Assembly (NCBI RefSeq): GCF_963675305.1
Contig: NZ_OY776147.1
Coordinates: 2,170,001-2,234,000 of the forward strand
Direction of reading: 5' to 3'
DNA length: 64,000 nt
Source of the DNA: an uncultured Hyphomonas sp.
GTDB taxonomy: Bacteria > Pseudomonadota > Alphaproteobacteria > Caulobacterales > Hyphomonadaceae
The notes beneath the pieces are model-generated. The model saw only the letters and a list, made by a program, of their open reading frames with translations, was not told the DNA's origin and ran no database searches. Positions 59,752-64,000 of the stretch are shown in pieces (within the stretch, counting starts at the first letter, position 1; each line of letters starts with the position of its first letter). Position numbers and translations under genes: made by a program.

Positions 59752-60957
59752 GCAGGCCGGCCGCCGCCCGCACGGCCGGCGCATCCCAGGCATTGACCGT
59801 GCGGTGAATGGATGACGGCGGCACCTCTGCGTCTTCCGGGGCTGGCATGCCTGTGATGGCATAGGCGATTTCGGCATCCAGATCCGGCGCATGCCACGCG
59901 CCTGAATAGAGGCCATAAGCCTCGCCATGATGGCCGATCAGCTTTACGCCAGGTACCGGAGAGTCCGAAGCCGGATGAATCTGCGGGCCTTCGCCATAGA
60001 CGCTGAAATAGCCATTGTCGGTGTCCCCGTTCTGCGCCGCCGGATCAAACACCCAGGCGGGCCGCGCGGCAGTCTCGTTTACGGCGATGGTCCGCACCAG
60101 CGGGCAAAGCTCTTCAAGGCTGGCACGAAGGCCGCCCTGCGGGCTGAACAGCGTGCCGTTCGTGCCCACTTCATAGTCTTCGAGGGATTGTCCCGGCGGC
60201 ATCATGACGGCCGGCCCTGAGCCTTCCAGCATGTCCGGCCCATCCACCTGGACCGTCCATTCTCCGCCGATCTTCCGCATCAGCGTGGCCCCGGCGCGGC
60301 GTTCTTCCTCTGGAACGCCGGACCAGTTGAAGCCTGCCGTGACGCCCAGCGGACCAAGCGTGATGCGGTCTGCCAGCAGGTCGAACCGCTCGCCGACCTG
60401 CCGCTCCAGCACGGTCGCCAGAATGCCCCAGCCGAAATTGCAATAAGTAAAATAACCGCCGGGCGGGCCGGGCAGCCACATGTCCTGCGTGAACAGATCC
60501 TTGATCCGCCCCGTCTCCGTATACCAATAGACTTCGGGGTCCTGCAGGCCGGACGTGTGGCTCATCAGGTGGCGCACGGGGATGTCCACATCCGGGAAAT
60601 CCGGATGCCGCAGGGCGTCGCCAAACCAGAAGGATAGCGGCGTATCCAGATCGATCTCGCCCCGTTCGGCGAGCCGGTGCGCCGTCAGTGCGACGGCCAG
60701 CTTCGAGACCGAAGCGACCCGCATTTCGTATCCGTCCGGAAGGGGTGGGGCCCGTTCGCGATGCCCGCTCCATGGGCGAAAACGGTCTTGCCGCCCTTGC
60801 GCACGACGAGACCCGCCGCCGGCGCAATCCCGTTCGCGACGATATTGTCGATGGCCTCTTCCGGAGACGGGCCATCTTCACCTTCGGCCCCGGCCGCGCG
60901 GCCACATGCGCCCAGAACCGAGAGCCCCAGAGCAACAAAACTCCGGCGGTCCATCAT
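59741..60957 (-). pseudogene. Beta-lactamase-family serine hydrolase broken by a frameshift
   Basis: Two frames together make one complete protein of about 405 residues. The first (60957 to about 60720) starts MMDRRSFVALG with a twin-Arg-like lipoprotein signal (LGAC) and reads to PFRTDTK; the second continues MRVASVSKLAVALTAH and runs to a normal end at 59741. The SVSK is the catalytic SxxK tetrad. Restoring one A in the AAA run at about 60722-60725 joins both into FRTDTKMRVASVSK, the usual family wording. Other class C/esterase-type signs are HLMSHTSGLQDP and the GHHGEAYG motif. So the gene is either inactivated by a 1-base deletion, mis-sequenced, or read by slippage. It overlaps the upstream dehydrogenase stop (ATGA). 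Confidence 0.85.
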
Positions 60958-62102
60958 GCGCGCAGCCTCATGAGCGTGTCGTCCAGATCGGCCAGACGCG
61001 GCACGCCCAGCAGGCCGAGGCCACGTTCGACATCATCCTTCAGGATACGGATCGCCCGGTTGACACCCGCTTCGCCGCCTGCGGCGAGCCCGTAGAGATA
61101 GGCCCGGCCGATGGCCACGCTGGTCGCACCGCGGGCGATCAGCTTCAGCACATGGCTGCCCCGACGCACACCGCCATCGGCAATGATCTCGATCTTCGGG
61201 CTCACGGCCGCGCGCATTTCCGGCAACAGGTCGATCACCGGCACGGACGTGTCGATCTGGCGCCCGCCATGGTTCGAGACCCAGACAGCGCTCGCGCCAT
61301 GATCCACCGCGCGCACAGCATCCTCGGCCGTCGCCACGCCCTTTATGGAGAACGGGCCGCCCCATTCATTGGCCATCCATTCGGCGTCTTTCCAGGTCAT
61401 GGTGCGATCGAACAGATCGTTGATCACGTTCATCACACCGCGTCCGCCTGTGTCCAGCCCTTCGAAATTCACCGGACCGATCTTTGGCGACGTCAGCATC
61501 TCCATCAAGTAGCCCGGCCGGGCCAGCGCCTGCGACACCGTCTTGCGGTTAAGGCGCGGCGGCACGGTGAAGCGGTTGCGCGGATCGCGCTCCCGCGCCC
61601 CGGCGACAATCGTATCAACCGTCAGCACGCAGCCAGTGAACCCGGCCTCTTTGGCACGGTCCAGCAGCTCCTTCACGACGCCCCGGTCTTTCCAGACATA
61701 GATCTGGATGATCTTGGGCACATCCGGCGCGGCAGCCGAGATGTCGGCCAGCTTCTGGCTGGCCAGCGTGGAGGCGGAATAGGCAATGCCGGCCTTCTGG
61801 GCTGCGCGGGCCACGGCCAGCTCACCTTCCTTCGGATGGAACAGGCGCGAGGCCGCCGTCGGCGCAATAAAGAACGGCAAGGGCGATGGCTGGCCGAACA
61901 CGGTCGTCGTGGTGTCGATCTTTGAAATATCGACCAGAGAATTCCACTGCAGCTCGTAATCCGTATACCGATCCACCTGCCGCCGCAGGGTGATCTCGTC
62001 TTCCGCTCCGCCGTCGATATAGTCGAACACCATCCGCGGCAGCCTGGCTTTCGCCAGCGTGCGCAGATCGTCGATATTGATTGCGGTTTTAACGCTGGCC
62101 AC
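60954..62102 (-). CDS. FMN-dependent alpha-hydroxy-acid dehydrogenase (LldD/glycolate-oxidase type)
   Basis: 382 residues, TIM-barrel flavoenzyme oxidising L-2-hydroxy acids such as lactate or glycolate. Residues: FDYIDGGAEDE (about 26-36), PFFIAPTAASRLFHPKEGE (about 75-93), QIYVWKDR, the active-site His in WVSNHGGRQIDTS (about 272-284) and the FMN phosphate-binding IADGGVRRGSHVLK (about 308-321). The middle has a somewhat longer loop, as in the membrane-bound lactate and mandelate dehydrogenases. Its TGA overlaps the ATG of the frameshifted hydrolase. Opposite chirality to the FAD-linked oxidase gene nearby. Confidence 0.93.
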   Translation of the reverse strand: MASVKTAINIDDLRTLAKARLPRMVFDYIDGGAEDEITLRRQVDRYTDYELQWNSLVDISKIDTTTTVFGQPSPLPFFIAPTAASRLFHPKEGELAVARAAQKAGIAYSASTLASQKLADISAAAPDVPKIIQIYVWKDRGVVKELLDRAKEAGFTGCVLTVDTIVAGARERDPRNRFTVPPRLNRKTVSQALARPGYLMEMLTSPKIGPVNFEGLDTGGRGVMNVINDLFDRTMTWKDAEWMANEWGGPFSIKGVATAEDAVRAVDHGASAVWVSNHGGRQIDTSVPVIDLLPEMRAAVSPKIEIIADGGVRRGSHVLKLIARGATSVAIGRAYLYGLAAGGEAGVNRAIRILKDDVERGLGLLGVPRLADLDDTLMRLRA

Positions 62103-62197
62103 GGCGGGCTCCCCTTTGCCTCATGCTTTGTTTTCGTTTTACGGCCCGCCGGATCAGGGATAGGCTTGCCCGTAACAGGTAAGCTAAGGGGGGCGTA

Positions 62198-63250
62198 ATG
62201 CGCAAGCTTCTGCCAGTCGCAATATCCGCAATTGTTCTCGGTCTCACCGCGTGTACGCCATCCGAAGAGCCGGCTGGCGCTCCGGAAGAAACTGCCGCCG
62301 CCCCCGTTGGCGATGTCCAGGCCGCAGCCCCCGACGAAACGGGAGTCCGGATGATCCCGATCTCCACGCCGAAAGGCGACTTCAAGGTCTGGACCAGACA
62401 GGTCGGCGACAATCCACGCATCAAGGTACTGCTGCTGCATGGCGGCCCCGGCGCCACATATGAGCTCTTCAAGCCGTTCGAGGACTATTTCACACCGGCC
62501 GGGATCGAATTCTTCTATTATGACCAGCTCGACTCGTGGCTGTCTGATCAGCCAAACGACCCGGACCTGTGGACCATCGAAGCTGCCGTCAGCGAGGTCG
62601 ACCAGGTCCGCGAAGCCCTCGGCCTCGACGCAGACAATTTCTATCTCTACGGCCAGTCATGGGGCGGCATACTCGGCATGGAATACGCGCTCGCTCATCA
62701 GGACCACCTCAAGGGCCTGATCATATCGAACATGATGGCCAGCATTCCGGCCTATAACGAATATTCGAAGAATGTGCTGCAGCCACAGATGGACCCGGAC
62801 GTCCTGAAGGAGATCCTGAACTTTGAGGCCGCCGGAGACTTCCACAATCCGCGCTATATGGAATTGCTGATGAACCACTATTACACAGAGCATATCCTGA
62901 GGCGCCCGGTCGAGGCGTGGCCCGCCGAAGTGCTCGGCTCGTTCGAACACATGAATAGCGAGAAGTATCTGGCCATGCAGGGGCCCAGCGAAATGGGCGC
63001 CGGTGGCTCGCTCGTCGATTGGGACAGGCTGGCAGACCTGCACAAGATCACCGTGCCGACACTCATCACCGGCGGACAGGAAGACACGATGGACCCCGCC
63101 TTCATGGCGAAGATGGCCGATGAAATTCCGAATGCGGAGCTGAACATCTGTCCGGATGCAGGCCACCTCACCCAGTATGATAATCCGCAATGCTATTTCA
63201 CAGGTATGATCGACTTCATCGAGTCCGTGGACGAAGGAGAAACCGAATGA
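62198..63250 (+). CDS. Lipoprotein alpha/beta hydrolase (proline iminopeptidase-like)
   Basis: 350 residues, ATG 62198 after AAGGGGGG. Lipobox GLTAC (Cys19) and an Ala/Pro/Glu spacer precede the alpha/beta-hydrolase fold (about 50-345): LLLHGGPGATYEL (the HGGPG oxyanion motif, about 80-92), YGQSWGGILG (nucleophile Ser154), GGQEDTMDP (Asp) and DAGHLTQYD (His). This set and the cap helices match the proline-specific peptidase S33 family that removes N-terminal proline or related amino acids. Membrane-tethered, so it would act in the periplasm. Its TGA overlaps the next ATG (ATGA). Confidence 0.93.
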   Translation: MRKLLPVAISAIVLGLTACTPSEEPAGAPEETAAAPVGDVQAAAPDETGVRMIPISTPKGDFKVWTRQVGDNPRIKVLLLHGGPGATYELFKPFEDYFTPAGIEFFYYDQLDSWLSDQPNDPDLWTIEAAVSEVDQVREALGLDADNFYLYGQSWGGILGMEYALAHQDHLKGLIISNMMASIPAYNEYSKNVLQPQMDPDVLKEILNFEAAGDFHNPRYMELLMNHYYTEHILRRPVEAWPAEVLGSFEHMNSEKYLAMQGPSEMGAGGSLVDWDRLADLHKITVPTLITGGQEDTMDPAFMAKMADEIPNAELNICPDAGHLTQYDNPQCYFTGMIDFIESVDEGETE

Positions 63251-63567
63251 AGCCACGTACGCTCACCAGGCTCATTCTCGTTGGCGGGCTCCTCGGCGGC
63301 CTTGCCGCCTGCAACCCGGTTGGCCCCGGCCCGATTGCCGGAGGGCCATGCAGCTATGAGACCTCCGTCATCGAAGGCACGGTCACGGAGGTCGACGAAG
63401 ACGGCGCCCTGTTCATGGGGGAAGAGGGGGAGTTCTGGGTGCCAGGCTCTTATCTTGGCAAGCTGCCGGACGTGGGTGACACGCTGACTCTCCAGCGCGA
63501 GCGCATCACCGAAGGCACCTGCACGCCGGAAATCTACTCGCCGATTGAGACGATCAAAGGCGACTGA
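63247..63567 (+). CDS. Small lipoprotein
   Basis: 106 residues, translationally coupled to the preceding hydrolase lipoprotein through ATGA at 63247-63250. Lipobox LAAC (Cys22). The mature part is a short beta-rich domain with TSVIEGTVTEVDEDGALFMGEEG and FWVPGSYLGKLPDVGDTLTL (each with turns), like a small OB or SH3-type fold, and two Cys (GPCSYE, GTCTPE) that could form a disulfide. Family not recognised. Its 3' end overlaps the convergent HAD gene by 14 nt. Confidence 0.85.
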   Translation: MKPRTLTRLILVGGLLGGLAACNPVGPGPIAGGPCSYETSVIEGTVTEVDEDGALFMGEEGEFWVPGSYLGKLPDVGDTLTLQRERITEGTCTPEIYSPIETIKGD

Positions 63568-64000
63568 GCGCAGCTGCCACATCCCGGTGGGAGGCGAACA
63601 CGCCATGCGCCCCGGCGTCGGTGAGCCGCCCGGCGAGGCCCGCATCGGCATGGCCGCCGCCGGTGAAACCCCAGGCCGTCATGCCGGCGGCCAGCGCCGC
63701 CTTCACGCCGTTCACGCTGTCCTCGATGACGAGGCAGGTGTCCGGGCGCGCGCCGATCCGGTCTGCCGCCAGCAGGAACAGGTCTGGCGCGGGTTTGCCA
63801 TTTGCGACGAGGTCTGACGAATAGACGTGCGGGGCGAAGGTCTCGTGCAGGCCGGTCAGTTCCAGTTTGCGGACCAGCTTGTCCGCCTCGGACGAGGAGG
63901 CCACAGCGTGCAGGCCGGTGAAGGCAGCCGCGGCTTCCAGCACGCCATCAATCGCCTTCAGCTCTGCTTCGAACCGCTTCCAGTGATTGGCGTGCAACGC
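63554..64000 (-). CDS. HAD-family phosphatase, 5' end cut by window edge
   Basis: At least 148 residues are visible and the frame remains open at the right edge, so the N-terminal DxDGT nucleophile motif lies outside. Visible are motif II AVASSSEADKL, motif III Lys in ANGKPAPDLFL and motif IV LVIEDSVNGVKAALAAGM, the subfamily I signature shared with beta-phosphoglucomutase and sugar-phosphate phosphatases. Substrate not determinable. A TTG at 63997 is in frame but would leave out essential sequence, so I treat the gene as partial. Confidence 0.9.
   Translation of the reverse strand, partial: ALHANHWKRFEAELKAIDGVLEAAAAFTGLHAVASSSEADKLVRKLELTGLHETFAPHVYSSDLVANGKPAPDLFLLAADRIGARPDTCLVIEDSVNGVKAALAAGMTAWGFTGGGHADAGLAGRLTDAGAHGVFASHRDVAAALSRL

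Noticed and set aside
1..64000. CRISPR array, prophage, insertion sequence or origin
   Set aside because: I saw no regularly spaced direct repeats, integrase, transposase, phage structural genes or DnaA-box cluster on either strand.

Overview
This is a 64 kb stretch of a GC-rich chromosome (low 60s percent GC by eye) with almost wall-to-wall coding on both strands. The gene content points to a free-living alphaproteobacterium of the Hyphomonadaceae/Caulobacterales type: xseB-ispA-dxs order, a short DUF3126-type protein, TamA/TamB, an FeS-type photolyase, a phytochelatin synthase, a CarF/TMEM189-type desaturase and many lipoproteins and envelope proteins. That placement is inference from gene families. 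I see no CRISPR array, prophage, insertion sequence or rRNA. One tRNA (Thr, anticodon TGT) is present.

Layout. 1-8.6 kb: a cut-off exported protein, purD, a small lower-GC gene inserted between near-identical direct repeats, a CarF/plasmanylethanolamine-desaturase-type membrane enzyme, a methyltransferase, xseA and small conserved genes. 8.6-15.3 kb: five same-strand envelope genes, namely a membrane TPR protein, a two-helix membrane protein, an exported caspase fused to a formylglycine-generating-enzyme-like domain, a membrane coiled-coil protein made of about a dozen repeats of one motif, and a membrane-anchored BON-like/OmpA protein. This is the least explained block and the best candidate for an undescribed system. 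15.3-24.5 kb: phytochelatin synthase and cysE (convergent), a tetR-MFP-RND efflux operon with a perfect operator-like palindrome, a nitroreductase, queF and a Na/Ca exchanger. 24.6-31.3 kb: tamA (with a lipobox) and tamB, then an XRE regulator. 31.3-36 kb: lysR, tRNA-Thr, a small OmpA-like protein, metG and a membrane protein. 36-41 kb: an acyl-CoA synthetase/aldo-keto reductase/DUF938 operon and two paralogous lipoproteins. 41-48 kb: xseB-ispA-dxs, a histidine-phosphatase-like protein, lepB, an MBL hydrolase and a pseudouridine synthase. 48-55 kb: an MFS transporter behind two overlapping palindromes, cold-shock protein, secreted protein, DUF3833 lipoprotein, FeS photolyase (apparently without a canonical start) and an acyl-CoA dehydrogenase. 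55-64 kb: YceI lipoprotein plus cytochrome b561-YceI fusion, TsaC/Sua5, PaiB-like protein, FAD-linked oxidase, a beta-lactamase-family gene broken by a frameshift just before its SxxK motif, an FMN-dependent alpha-hydroxy-acid dehydrogenase, a lipoprotein hydrolase, a small lipoprotein and a cut-off HAD phosphatase.

Functional links. Outer-membrane and envelope upkeep (TamA/TamB, LepB, OmpA-like proteins, lipoproteins), isoprenoid supply (IspA, Dxs), translation (MetG, TsaC, QueF, RluF-like, tRNA-Thr) and stress handling (phytochelatin synthase with CysE, RND pump, photolyase, YceI/b561, CspA) dominate. Functions are read from motifs only; no database search was possible.
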